Of a stretch of DNA of 64,000 bases, positions 35,822 through 47,600 are shown in pieces; position 1 is the first letter of the stretch; the number at the start of each line of letters is the position of its first letter. A program made the translations under genes and the position numbers. The notes beneath the pieces were generated by a model. The model was not told the origin of the DNA. It did no database searches and was given only the letters and a program-made list of their open reading frames with translations. This stretch comes from Nematostella vectensis (lineage: Eukaryota; Cnidaria; Anthozoa; Actiniaria; Edwardsiidae). The stretch spans positions 8,555,459 to 8,619,458 of the forward strand of contig NC_064039.1 in the NCBI RefSeq assembly GCF_932526225.1, read 5' to 3'.

Positions 35822-38800
35822 GTAGTAAGGCAACTGGCAAGGGCACTCAACGACAATGATACAGACCCATCAGACGGAGAGCAAGGTAAGAAAGCCACTT
35901 AGCTTTCAAAGAATCTAATATATCAAACCTTTTCCTCTATTCCTATGACCAAATGTCCCCAGCTGTATTTATTTTATTGTATTAATGTTATATTATTTAT
36001 TTATTAGCCAGTATTGTAATTGCGTAAAGCACCTTGACTAAGAGGCCTCACTGCCTAAACATGTATCCCCACACATTTATAACAAGGGACTATTATGTAT
36101 GACCATGCGCACAGATGCCGACTGACATCCGACGATTGCAGGCTCTCCTTTGGGTAAACCACTCACCCATAGCATGAGATTTAGATGTCTGGTTGTTCAA
36201 GTGTTTTTCTCTTGCTAGTAATCCTATGTACGTCTTCAGAATGAGTGTGAAATGAGTGTATTTTCTCTTTCTTTCCTTCTTTCTTTTTTAGAGCAAATTA
36301 CCGACAGCTCTGTTTTATTTATAGAATTTATGTGTTCGCATGACTTGGGAGGCACTATTTCCGGCCCTGCGTCCTTGAGGAACTAATTGAGCTTGAAGAT
36401 TTGGAACAAACAAATTAATTACCATATCTTTCACTTTGTACTGTATTTATGCCCAAAACTGACACAAAACAAGTAAAGTTAAAGTTGTTCTCCAATTTTG
36501 CCAGTATAGATGTTCACAAATTATTAATAGTTTTGCACAAAACAGTGGCATCACTTGTGTGGTTTTATTACTGGATTTTCCATAATAATGAAATATTCAA
36601 TATACATGAGTGATAACTAAGTGTGTATTGAGGCGACAGTATCTCCAAAAATATTTGTCCAATTTCTGGGAAATGAAAGGTTCCTTCAGAGAAGGGTATG
36701 ATAATTGTATGTGATTCACAATAACTTGTGCTTTATATGATAACCGTGAACAGTTCTACCCACAATCATACCCAAGAAATTTATACCACACACTAAAAAT
36801 ATTCAAGATCCGATTTTCCTATAAATGGCACCCATAAAATCCTGATAAATAGCGGATGATAAAAGTGATCACAATTTGGGAAAAGTGGTTTTATTTCCCA
36901 GATCCAGAGAAAATCACTGTCAACTTATGCTTAAACAATGAATAAAAAAAATTAAGCTGTAGTTGTAAATAAGTTGACAGTTGACATACAAACATTCTAT
37001 TTGCCTTCTGTGGGAATTTGCTGGTCAAAGAACATATCTCTACAGTCAAGAAACAGTGCAAGTTTTTGTCATAACATTCCACATCCTCCATTTTGATCGT
37101 CATAGCGAGCAGTGAAATGAGCATGTGCAACAGAATAGTCCTTGTTCACATTTATAAATTTTGTTAAGCTAACACCACTTCTTCTTACAAGGTTAATTTT
37201 TGAAGCTCAAATCTTGAAACCTTTTCTTCCTTCCCCCTTTCCAACAAATTATCAAATTTTCTTTAGTTTACTTCCTGTAACTTCTTCTTATCATGTTGAA
37301 ACGGCCTGCATTTTTCCTGTTATCATTTCTTTTGTGTATTTGCAGGCATAAATCAAAATAAAGTAAATTCTTGTTGTTTTAGTGTTGGTTTCACCAGGCT
37401 CAAGTAGAAAGCTAAACAGGAAAAGAAAACGTGCAAATCTTACAGGCAAGTATCTCTGTCAAAATCCTTCCAAAATCAGTTTTATGTAAAATCTTTGTGA
37501 ATACCTTATTTAAATTTTTTCATTTAAGAAATTTTGTATAGAGCTGACCTTGAAAAGGTTGTCCGCCTATTAGGACATTTATAATGTTAGGAATGTTGCT
37601 TGTCTGTTTTCTCAGGTGCTTAGTGAATTGGAATGATTTTCGTTTTTCTCAGATAAACAGTGAATAGTGAGCCACATGACATTTCAAGCATGTGAGATAG
37701 GGTGGCAAACATTATCCAGATCAGTTGTGTTATTTTATTGCATTGCCAGTGCAAATGGAAAATGAAAAATGTCAATTCTAAAAAAATAGTTGTATAACCA
37801 TTAGCTGTAGGTCCCAGCTTGTCCTGTTTTTACAAGCTCCGCTGTAACTATCAACTTCTGGTTTCGCCATGAGTACCTTTGCCTGATCTCCTACAATATG
37901 ATTTTCAAGCAAGGCAAAGCTTTTGAAGTATTAAGAAGCCCTTGCCAGACACACCTTATTGTCCTTAGCCGATATTACAAAGCAAATTAATAACCAACAA
38001 AAGTAACCACTTTTGCTTTATTTACAAAATTTGATTGAAAATATCAAACCAGCCAGCTGATGGATATGAATTCTTATTCACACTTGGTTCTTTGCTAAGA
38101 TGACAAAATTGTGAATGACAGATACTATAAGCTGTATGTAAATCCTGAAACTTGAATGACTCATAACTTTTTCCCCTTGCAGATGTGAGCTGTAGTAGCC
38201 TAAGTAGTGGAACATGTAGTCCTCAGAATATCCCTTGGTGCCTGGGCTTCATAGGCCGAACAGGATTTGAAAGTAATGAAGAGAAATCTGACTGCTCCAA
38301 TCACAGCAAGCCATTTTGTGGTGTCAAAGGGTATGATACTGCAACAACTGCAGTCATAACAGACTCAGAGGATGATTTCTTCTTCCCAAATGGTAAGAAT
38401 GTATTACATTGATCATTGATTCTCAGTTCTTCCCTACAAATGATGGTGATGAAGTTGATGATAATTGTAGTGCTATAGGCAGATCAAATTGTGCTATATG
38501 CAGATCAACTAGCAAGCAGTAGAAAAGGGTGTAAGACACTGAAAAAAGGTCCAAGTCTCTAATGATTTTTAATATTTTTTTAAATGGTGTTTATTGGTGC
38601 TTTTTTTTAATCATTTTCTCAGAAGCCGAAGAGTTTCATAGATTTGAAGTTGAGTATGAGCCACCAGAAAGTAACAGTGAAGATGAAAAAGATGACGACG
38701 ACGATGATGAGGATGGTAAGCATGACGTCCCCGGAAAGAAGAGAAAATGACTATAAAAACAATGGCAGCATTGCAAATAAGACATAGACAGCTTAGATAG

Positions 38801-40607
38801 AAAGGCTCATTGCATGATCTGTGCAAGCCAAATCAGTTATTTAGATCTCTTTCATAACAAAACACCAATCAATAGGAAAATGATTTCATAGTTTCAGCAT
38901 TCTCAATTGAAGTTCGCATAGAATAAATTTAGTCTCCACCAACATACTGTAGTTATTAATTAATAGATTTCTTGTGTTGCAGATCCCCAATTATTATCTT
39001 GTAGTTTTTGATATAGTTCTTCCTTCACAGGTCTTCAATAATCATATTGTAGTTATTGATATAATATTTTCATTGCAGATCCCTAATAATAATATTTTAG
39101 TTATTGAATAATTCTCCATTTTCAGAGCTCCCATTAGTTGTCCTATAGTTATTGACACAGTTTTTCTATTTAGGAGAGGCCCCAATAATCATCTTGGCAT
39201 TATTGACACATTTTCTTTCTTACAGTAGCAGAGCCTCCAATAATTCCCATTTTCAGAGCCCACAATAGTTATTGTAGTTATTGACACAGTCTTTACTGAG
39301 CAGAGCCCCCAATAATCTCCCTTTTCAGAACACACAATACAGTAGTTCCCTTTTAGTTATTGATACATTTCTTTCTTAGCTGGACTCCCAATAGTTATGT
39401 TATAGTTATTGACACAGCTCTTTGTTGGCAGAGCTCCCAATAATCATCTTGTAGTTATTGACACAGTTCTTTCTTGGCAGGGCCCCCAATAATCATCTTG
39501 TAGATATTGACACAGTTCTTTCTTGACAGAGCCCCAAATAATCATCTCGTCTGATGATGAAGACCCTGGTGCCGATGGTGGTGATGAATATGATGAAGAT
39601 GACATTGACACCGAGAGTGAGGTGGAGGATTCCTGGGAGTGTGACAAGTGTAAGACGATGAACCATCCAATGACAAGGCGCTGTGTTGTTTGCTGGGAAA
39701 ACAGAGAAGATGAAGTTTGCTCAACACTTGTAAGGTATGTTTAATTACCTGATTGATAGGATAGAATAATATTTTGAGTAATTTGTTTTGATGGTAGAAC
39801 TACAATAACACATTGAAACTGATAATTTTAACTCTCCACAGGACAACCTCCGTGCCAGCTTATCGCCTTCCAGAAGCTTTTACATTTCCTGCTCCAGCCA
39901 CTCCTACCTTGCATCGCAGCACAACCATTGGACAGCCAGTACATATTTACAATTCATCTACCGCTAACAAAGACAGCGTCACAACCCCCTCTGCATCTAG
40001 GTCACTTTTATTGACAGGCAGTCAAGCAGGCGAAGCGTCATCACGCTCGTCAAGCAGTTGCTCAAACACTCAACACTCCTGTGATAGCGGTATATGTATC
40101 TCGTCATGTGAAACAGACAATGAATCTACATTGCAAAATCCTACCCGTAATAAATCTGCATTGCAAAATCTACAAGATAATAAATCTGCATTGCAAAATC
40201 TAACAGACAATGAACCTGCTTTGCAAAATCCACTAGGCAATGAGTCTGCTCTACAAAACTTACTAGGCACTGAGTCTGCTCTACAAAACCCACTAGGCAG
40301 TGAGCCACCGATGGAAAATCCATCAGCCAACCAGTCTGCTTTACAAAATTCAACAGGAAATATGCCGGATAAGCCCAAACTTCAGAAACCACTTCCTGCA
40401 GTGGCAACATGTGCCCCAGAAACTGTTAAAAATAGTGAAGAAATGTGTGTTATTTGTCAATCAAGACCTCGGGATGCGAGTATCATTCATGGACGGTCTG
40501 GTCACCAAGTTTGCTGTATGCACTGTGCAGAAAAACTCAAGGCATACAAGAAAAAGTGCCCAGTATGCCGCAGGAAGATACACTTTGTGGTAAAGAATTT
40601 TCTGTAG
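35822..40607 (+). CDS. MDM2: MDM2/MDM4-like E3 ubiquitin ligase (3' six exons found)
   Basis: Exons 35822-35885, 37383-37445, 38183-38392, 38623-38715, 39530-39734 and 39842-40607 give one frame of 466 residues to the stop. Order: a basic stretch KLNRKRKRAN (NLS-like); an acidic region with EVEYEPPESNSEDEKDDDD; a RanBP2-type zinc finger WECDKCKTMN-x-C-x2-C-W; a linker of eight 10-residue repeats (N-K-S-A-L-Q-N-L-x-x); and a C-terminal RING, CVICQSRPRD, HGRSGH, then C-x2-C and CPVCRRKI, ending 8 residues later like MDM2. This order is specific to MDM2/MDM4, which bind and ubiquitinate p53. The N-terminal SWIB p53-binding domain is upstream or absent; I could not find it, so the true start is unknown. 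The intron after 37445 begins with GC rather than GT. One homologue cannot be assigned to MDM2 or MDM4, which split in vertebrates. Confidence 0.9.
38965..39529 (+). repeat. 49-bp minisatellite carrying copies of the MDM zinc-finger exon acceptor
   Basis: About 11-12 copies of a unit TTGTAGTTATTGACACAG, then TTCTTTCTTGGCAG, then AGCTCCCAATAATCATC. The last copy is the true acceptor TTTCTTGACAG at 39529 and the exon start AGCCCCAAATAATCATC. Each unit therefore repeats a pyrimidine tract, an AG and about 17 exon bases. The copies become more diverged with distance from the exon. Confidence 0.93.
40118..40355 (+). repeat. 30-bp coding tandem repeat in the MDM-like gene
   Basis: Eight in-frame copies encode N-(E/K/Q)-S-A-L-Q-N-(P/L)-x-x. 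They lie between the zinc finger and the RING and form a low-complexity linker. The copies differ mostly by single substitutions, so the expansion is recent or homogenised. Confidence 0.9.
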
Positions 40608-41782
40608 ATCCTCTCTAGTTTTATAGTTTTTTTTTTATTGCTAATCTTTTTATTAAAAGAAAACAGTACAAATGTTTACATTAAATCCTTGGTTGCAGTA
40701 TTGCTCGTGACAAAGGAATTAAATTCAGGAAAATTAATATAAAAAATAATATATTAAGATGTTTTTTTGTTTAGGTACCTTTTTATAGAATTATATTTTT
40801 GGGAGTTTTGTACACTTCTTCATTTCAAGATATCTTCCCAAATAGTGAGCTAAAGCTGTCTGTGTATGTGTGTGTATGAATGTCTGTCTGTGTGACTGCC
40901 TGTTTGTTGTTATGTCTACTTGTTTGTTTCTATGTAAATAGCTCTCTAATAACAACAGTATGGTTATAATGACAAATATTAGACCTTTATAAGGTTTCAA
41001 GTAAACCCTGCATTTAATATGAGGGTGTGTGTATGCGCTAGAGGGGTGCATATACATTAAACATTGCATGTAACAGCTTTTTTATGCAGTGATATGAGAA
41101 AGATTAGGGGTGACAGATCATATCTAAAGCCCCTCAAGAGCCAGTGCTAGCCACACCTTAGTTATTGTTTTCAAATAAAATTGGAAGAAAAAGCAGAGGA
41201 ATAATAAACGCCAAAACAACCACCTAGATATAAACTCGTAATCTCTTTCAAATTCAATTGAAAACATTGCCAAAAATTCCCAAAATCAGCCAACTTTATA
41301 TTTTGCTAGGGTGCCAAAATGGTGGCTGACCAAGGCTCTGTAAAGCTCCCTTCAGGATTAGTAGTAGTAGAGCATGCAGCTTTTTGCTATATTGCTCTTA
41401 AATCGTATTTCCAGATTTTATTTTAATAAGCATTATTAGTAAAAATCACCTGGTGGTCCACTAGAAATAGCGTTCGCTGATTAGCGAAGCTATTTAATGT
41501 CTCAGAATTTGTTAAGGAACAGTGGAATAAGCAATCTCTTATTTTGATAAAAAAAATTGTTGATCAAATTAGAATCGAGAGATTGACCACCTGGGGGATT
41601 TCTACTAAAACACTTAGACACATCAGGTGATGCCTCTTTTGTCTGGGTGTTTATTATACAATGCACTCCTTTGCATGGCTTGCAGTTTACTATAGCTAGG
41701 AGATCAGAAGTCATATCTATAGGCTTAAACATTCTCAGTTATGTATGGCAGCCAGAGTCCTTAGTGCTGTCTTAAAAATGTG

Positions 41783-42030
41783 TCTTCCATTTGCATGCCA
41801 GGGCCTCAGGTAGATCATGTCTTCCATTTGCATGCTGGGGCCTTATGTAGATCATGCCTTCCATTTGCATGCCAGGGCCTCATGTAGATCATGTCTTCCA
41901 TTTGCATGCTGGGGCCTTATGTAGATCATGCCTTCCATTTGCATGTTGGGGCCTCGTGTAGATCATTCCTTCCATTTGCATGCTGGGGCCTTATGAAGAT
42001 CATGCCTTCTATTCGCATGCCTCATGTAGA
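41783..42030. repeat. 37-bp tandem repeat
   Basis: Six copies of GTCTTCCATTTGCATGCYRG-GGCCTYATGTAGATCAT with a shortened last copy. It lies about 1.2 kb after the MDM-like stop codon, possibly in or after the 3' UTR. Confidence 0.9.
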
Positions 42031-42349
42031 TTGAGTAACAAAGTCTTCTGAAGCCTTATAGAACTCTTGCCACTCTTATTTGGGTTTAAATGTGTACATA
42101 TTGTACATAGATAGATATAAATGTATATTGCATGTCTAATTGTTAAAAGGAAGGCTGATTTATAATTTCACCCTCCAAGTTGTTTGCATGGGTGAGAACA
42201 TTCGTTAACATGGTGAAATGTAGGCACAGTTGTGGTACACATGGTGTAGTTAGAAAAAACACGCACTCGCTCGCCCTTGCCCTCTGACCCCTCTTGGGGC
42301 TCGGTTTGTTTTTCACACTCCAAGGGGAGGGTGGAAATCGACTCAAGCA

Positions 42350-42556
42350 CTTAGCACCCTAACCATGTCACGACTATGCAGTGTGTTTTGTTTTTCATGA
42401 GTATTTGCCAGTTCATAACAGACAGACCTTTGTCTTCTTGGCTTAGCGTGTTAGCACTTAGCACCCTAACCATGTCACGACTATGCAGTGTGTTTTATTT
42501 TGAATGAGTATTTGCCAGTTCATAACAGACAGACCTTTGTCTTCTTGGCTTAGTCT
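42350..42556. repeat. tandem duplication of about 105 bp
   Basis: Two nearly identical copies, both holding TTAGCACCCTAACCATGTCA, GACTATGCAGTGTGTTTT and CATAACAGACAGACCTTTGT, with few differences. A recent duplication. Confidence 0.9.
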
Positions 42557-42654
42557 GTTATCATAGATTATGTTTAGGGTGTTTCAGTAATAAACCGGTA
42601 AGCTCTGTGTGTCTCGCAATTTAAACGAAAACTTAGGTACATTATCTTATAATT

Positions 42655-42823
42655 CCGACTTGTTAGGGTTGGGCAGGGGGGTGGCCCAGGGGGGCCGGGC
42701 CCCCCTTCTAGCAGCCAAAAATACAGTAAATGTATGAGACATTATCTAAAATAAAGGAGAAAATGCCTCGAAAGAGCCTTTTGGGCCCCCTCCTGGTAAA
42801 AATCCTGGCTACGCCGCTGGGTT
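42655..42823. repeat. dispersed repeat, copy 1 (CCTGGCTACGCCGCTG end)
   Basis: Shares TATGAGACATTATCTAAA and TTTTGGGCCCCCTCCTG, then AAAAATCCTGGCTACGCCGC, with 52255-52376. The left end is GC-rich (GGGGGGCCGGGCCCCCC). A low-copy mobile element of unknown class. Confidence 0.6.
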
Positions 42824-44196
42824 GGGTACTTCTTTACATTAGAACTGGAGATGTACCATGGAGTGAAGTTACCAGTAAATTTCAAATAAACTCAGAGTGT
42901 AATAACATAACTTTGCCATATCGCCTGATAGATCGCGTATAGAATTTGCAATTATAGTTACTGGTGGCTAAAATTAACCTCCAAGAAATGCTTTGAAAAT
43001 CAAGGCAACATTGGCGTGTCACTGACTCTCTTTATAGTGGGACCTCGATATAACAATAAAGAGACGGAAAAAACAAATAGAGAAATAGTCCAATAGAAAT
43101 TACTTTTTATGTAGTTCCCTTACGCCATGACCTAAATTATCCATCATTTTACCCAAAATATCGGTGAAGTTCCGCTGAACTTTTTTTAATGCAGCTCTAT
43201 GCTTAATTCATTTTACTAGTACTTTTAGTCTGTATTTATTTAGTATATTCTAACAGGTTAGAAGTCTATTTAATGTTTTTGTTAGGTAATAGAATTGAGT
43301 AATTAAAATGATTTTATCAGAATGTAATGATTATTAAAAAAATTGAACCATAAATTAGTCGTTGTGTCTTGCAGTGGAATGTCTTATTGGTTTTTTTAAA
43401 TTTTTATATTATTTTGGGGGAAAAAACTTAGGGGTACGGACCCCTTTGGTCGTAATGGCCAAGTTACCTCCGCCCCGTTCAATTCTTATTCCCCCTTTCC
43501 ACTCCCATTCGCTTTAAACATTGTTTCCTTCAGCTTCCTATTTTTATATTTCTTTTATGTACTCTGGTAATTCCATTTATGCTATGACAGTAATTGGCCA
43601 AGCATTGCAACTGAAGAATTCAGTTGCAATCGGATATTGGATTGGATATCCTCTTTTGTCAGGCCTTTTTCAATTGTTATTCATGAGCGTTCTTCGGAGT
43701 GGAGCATTTGGTATCTCACGGGTCAGTTAGTCTACGTTTCTTTTACAAAGTAATTGTACGTTAGTATGTTAGAATCTATAATCAGTTGGCAATGTTTGTT
43801 TTTTTCATCCCAAAACTCCCCTGCAAGACCCCCTACAAATATCAACGTTAAATTCGAATTTGCTATTGCAAAGTCGATTCGCGCTTATTTAGCGGGGAGG
43901 GAAGGCTCTGATTTTTTTGGGGGGCTAAATTCTTCGGTCCGCCGCCATTAATAAAACACCAAGGGAGCACAAAGGGAACGTTGATTTGTATTCAAATTCG
44001 AAATATGAAAAATAAAGCTAGTTTCAAGGTGACTTGAGATAAATTTGAAGTAAAACCAAGATTGAGTTCTGTTTTTTAGTTGGTTTATTTTCGATAGAAT
44101 ATTAATACTTATTTGAACATCGAAGGAGTAATACTTGTCGCTCCCGCGTCCTCCTGGCTTTGCAATAGTTTTACAATTTATACACGACTCGAATTA

Positions 44197-46780
44197 TTAA
44201 GAAACGAGACTGACTCGGCTCAATCGGGTTGTAGCGGTGTGAGCTCTTCGTTTTCGATTTTTTTTCTCTGGATATTTTGAGCGGTTTAGAGGTGCAACTC
44301 TAATGCTATGCTCTTCTATTATTTTTCGTTGCCGACGCGACACAGGGTGGATCGAGCTGAATTCACGGTTCAACTGGTTGAGTTCATGATGAATTGATTC
44401 ACCACCATGCTCGCCCAAAAAGGCTAAAGGAAACTTCCATTCCCGGATGAAATCTACTACATGCACTTCTAACATATGGAACTTGGGGGGAAAGGTCTCA
44501 TCTGGAAATGTGGCTTGGTAAAATGCAGCGAATTCCTTGATGCCATTTTCTGTGGAGAAACAAGAAACAGAATTGTTAGACTGTTGATTTATATTTTTCT
44601 CTCTTTACAAAGCTTGTGGAACTCAAATAATACCTAGGATTCTGAGCTGAGCTGTATTCATTGGGGTACTGCTGTTATATAGAAAGTGGACTGAGCCAAA
44701 AAAGGTGAAGAGTTCATGGAACTTTGTTTTGACAGCCATTGCTTCTCTTACTACCACACTACAGATCTTTTCGATATTTTCTGTCTGAAAATCAAAATCA
44801 AATCGGATTAGTACACTTAAAATATAACTGTGCTATATCAGAATTTTCTTTACCTTCAGTGCAATGTTTACATGGTTCCCTACAAAGCAGGCTCCATGGG
44901 TAGGGTGGGTAGGGTTGCCGCTTGATTGTAAGGTCCTGAAGCTGTTTCTCCAGGGCTTGGAAGATCTTTCCCATGTCCATGGCTAGCTTCTGACCGCAGC
45001 TCTTCTGCCATTTCCTCCTTGATTGAGAGCCCAAAAATTAGCATTATATTTCCATGAGAGAATGAAAATAGTAACAGTGTTTTACCTTTGAGTGTTTCAT
45101 AACAGCATAACAAATAGGATAATATACCTTCTCCTCTGCATTCTTCATGTTCTCCTGAGCTTGCCGGACAACCATTTGTAAATGTGGGGCATTCTCATCA
45201 AGACCGAGTACAGACAGCTGGTACGTCAAGAAATCCTGGAACTGCTGGGCTTCTTGATGGAGGCGTTCAGCTTCCTTCTCAAGTTTTTTTATCTCCCTCA
45301 GTTGCTGTACATACTTGTCAAATTCAGAGCTGCTACTAACCCGAGCATCAGGAGCCTGAGTATCAGCATTACATGCAATTTTAATATCAAGCTCCTCACA
45401 CTCAGTCAGCAGCAGCTCAAAAAATGAACAAATAGACCAAGGCTGATATGAAGGCCTGGGATGCAGATCTAGAAAATAGAACAAGGAAAAGATTTGCTTT
45501 TCTTTTGTCAATATTCCTAGATTACAAGTCTAAAACCTTTTACCTGACTTATTGGAATATCAAGTAAGGGCTCATGGATGACATTACAGTATTCTTTTGC
45601 CCTCTTTAAGTCGCTTTTGCCCTTCTCACGGAATTCCCTCAGGTTGTGTCTAAAGGACTCTAGGGTCCTTTTGGGTGCAGGTGGGCGTTCCTCTGGGGGG
45701 AGCTTCATATCAGCAGCGGCAATTTCACACCATAGGCAAGGATGTCTCCCTGTCATATGAAAATTGAGTGGTGGAAAATTAATGTTTGTTTCATATATAA
45801 TATTTAACATTTGAAAATTATTATTACCACTTGCACCGATATTCCTAGGGACTTGCAGAGAAACTCAAAGTCACCAAAGAGAAACATTTTATCTTTTTGT
45901 CACTGTAAAGCAAGCAAACAGTAATGAGTTATGATTATTATGAAATAACTACAGTTATCACTACAAATTATCTTACCGCCATTGCAATGATTCCAAGCTG
46001 TTCTTTGTATCTTTGTGTTGCTGCTCTCAGGTTGTTCCTGGTGTCGTTTGCCTCGAACACACAGAAAACTACTGTCTTTTTGCTAGAGTTTGGCTTATCC
46101 ACATTGGCTAATTGAAAGGCGAATTTCATATTGCCTTGCCCATGGTCACCCCCTAGCTTCAAAAAGACAGAGTTTTCTGGTATGTTGCCACCGTGCCATG
46201 TTAGAAGGCCAGCACTAAAACAGAATACCAATGGTATCAGTGTATGCATGATCACACAGCTGAAGGGGGTTGACGGAACCTCTTGTATATTACACCCACC
46301 TGTTATTGTCATCAATGTATTTTATGATGTGTCCCTTTAGGAAAAAATTCAAAGCGCTCGGTGAATCGGTTGTCCCTTAGTGTGTTCATAAAGGCACTAA
46401 GGTCGGTGACGCGCGCGATTAGTTGTGCTTTTAAGCCTGCCCTCTCGCACCGCCTCGCTTTGCTTTTTTCGGCCTACCGCCTTTTTGAATTTGCTCTTCT
46501 AAGGCGCACGTTGGGCAGTCCTCTTCCCGGTGAATTTCCCAGATTATGGGAGCCTTGTCTGTTGTTGCGAGACGACACAACTTACAAAAGCGCATCGGAT
46601 GAATATAGGGGTCATCCTTCTCGACATTGATGCCAAATTTGCCCTCGAGCAATGTTTTGAAACTGCCGCAGGCAAAGCTTTGGGCATAGTGGCTTTTGCC
46701 TTCTTCAACCGTTTTTCGCAAACACGACAGAGACCTTTTAAAATCTCAAAGTGTTTGGCTTCAGCCTCCGCGGTAGCCAT
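44197..46780 (-). pseudogene. DDE-type transposase-like gene with RAG1 N-terminal-like zinc region, frameshifted
   Basis: Eight exon-like blocks: 46780-46300, 46214-45977, 45902-45828, 45749-45544, 45470-45128, 45017-44854, 44784-44634, 44549-44197, with GT-AG borders. Block 1 encodes CRVC and then KTLLEGKFGINVEKDDPYIH, PMRFCKLCR, WEIHREEDCPTC and basic residues. This spacing copies the RAG1 N-terminal region (CRIC, [32 protein letters not shown]). Later blocks carry KLGGDHGQG, FLFGDFEFLC, HPCLWC, a coiled coil, HGACFVGNHVNIAL and FLGEHGGESIHHELN, which I take as transposase catalytic segments supplying D, D and E. Single-base shifts break the frame at about 46714, in the later part of block 1, near 46340, near 45835 and twice in block 6. 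Related N-RAG transposons are known in invertebrates. It may be a decayed copy or contain assembly indels. Confidence 0.7.
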
Positions 46781-47013
46781 TTCTTTTCTCAGTAAATAAC
46801 TAACTACCTCAAAGCGCGGTCGCAAATCAAAAAGCGCGGTTACTAACTAAATGTCGCGTCTAGGGCTGTTTGAAAGTGGCGTAGGAAGAACATTTAAAGG
46901 AAGAAATAACTTGAAAACTTCATCAAGGATGATAGACCATGATGGGTTTTGTTGCCATTCTCTTTTTTTTTTTTTTGCTTTGTCGCCTTATAAACAAAGA
47001 GATACAATTGTCT

Positions 47014-47195
47014 ATGGGGGCCGACCATTTGACTTTTGAGGGGGGGGAGGGGGGGGGGGGAGGCTGATTTAGAGAAGAAAATATCCTGCACCAATTGGTG
47101 GACAAAAAATATCCTGCATCGGTAAAAAAAAATATCCTGCGCACCCAAAAACTTCCACCCCCTCCCCCTCATAAGCGAAATGGTCGGCCCCTAAG
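47014..47195. mobile_element. MITE with GGGGCCGACCATTT termini
   Basis: The left GGGGGCCGACCATTTGACTT-TTGAGGGG is mirrored at the right by CCCCTCATAAGCGAAATGGT-CGGCCCC. The interior has three copies of AAATATCCTGCR and G-runs. Confidence 0.8.
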
Positions 47196-47299
47196 AATTA
47201 GTCATTGAGGTTCTAAAGCTTATGTATAAAAATCATCATAAAAAAACCTTTCCAGCCCTTCTTTGAAGCAGTTTCCTCAGTAAAAAAGTCTTTACAAAG

Positions 47300-47600
47300 G
47301 AACTGTACCGGTGGATACGGTCTGTGTGTGTGATGATGATGATAAAGAGAGGGGTCACATTTTTTTATCTATTGCTGGGGGAGGGTCCTATTTTTTTCGT
47401 GTCTAAGGATAAGGTCCTATTATTTCTATGTATTTCTGAAAAAAATCAGACTCCCCCCCTAAATAATGACACGTCTCTTATGACTAACAACAGAAACCAA
47501 GTGTTGTTGTTGTTGTTGTTGTTTGTTTTTTTTGGGGGGGGGGTGCTTTTAAGACTGCGTTTTCAAATATGTTGTTTATGAGTAATACTGTGGAGCAGCT
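47300..47600. other. simple-sequence-rich spacer
   Basis: Holds a TGATGATGATGA run near 47330, a (GTT)n run at 47501-47525 and a G-run near 47535. No gene was seen. Confidence 0.4.

Larger units (their letters stand above)
40608..44196. other. MDM-like 3' flank and repeat-rich intergenic region
   Basis: It contains a six-copy 37-bp repeat, a 105-bp tandem duplication, and a dispersed repeat at 42655-42823 ending in CCTGGCTACGCCGCTG. A repeat-like segment with a TACGGACCCCTTTGG motif lies near 43420-43500. An AATAAA near 41174 could end the MDM transcript. No gene was seen. Confidence 0.4.
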
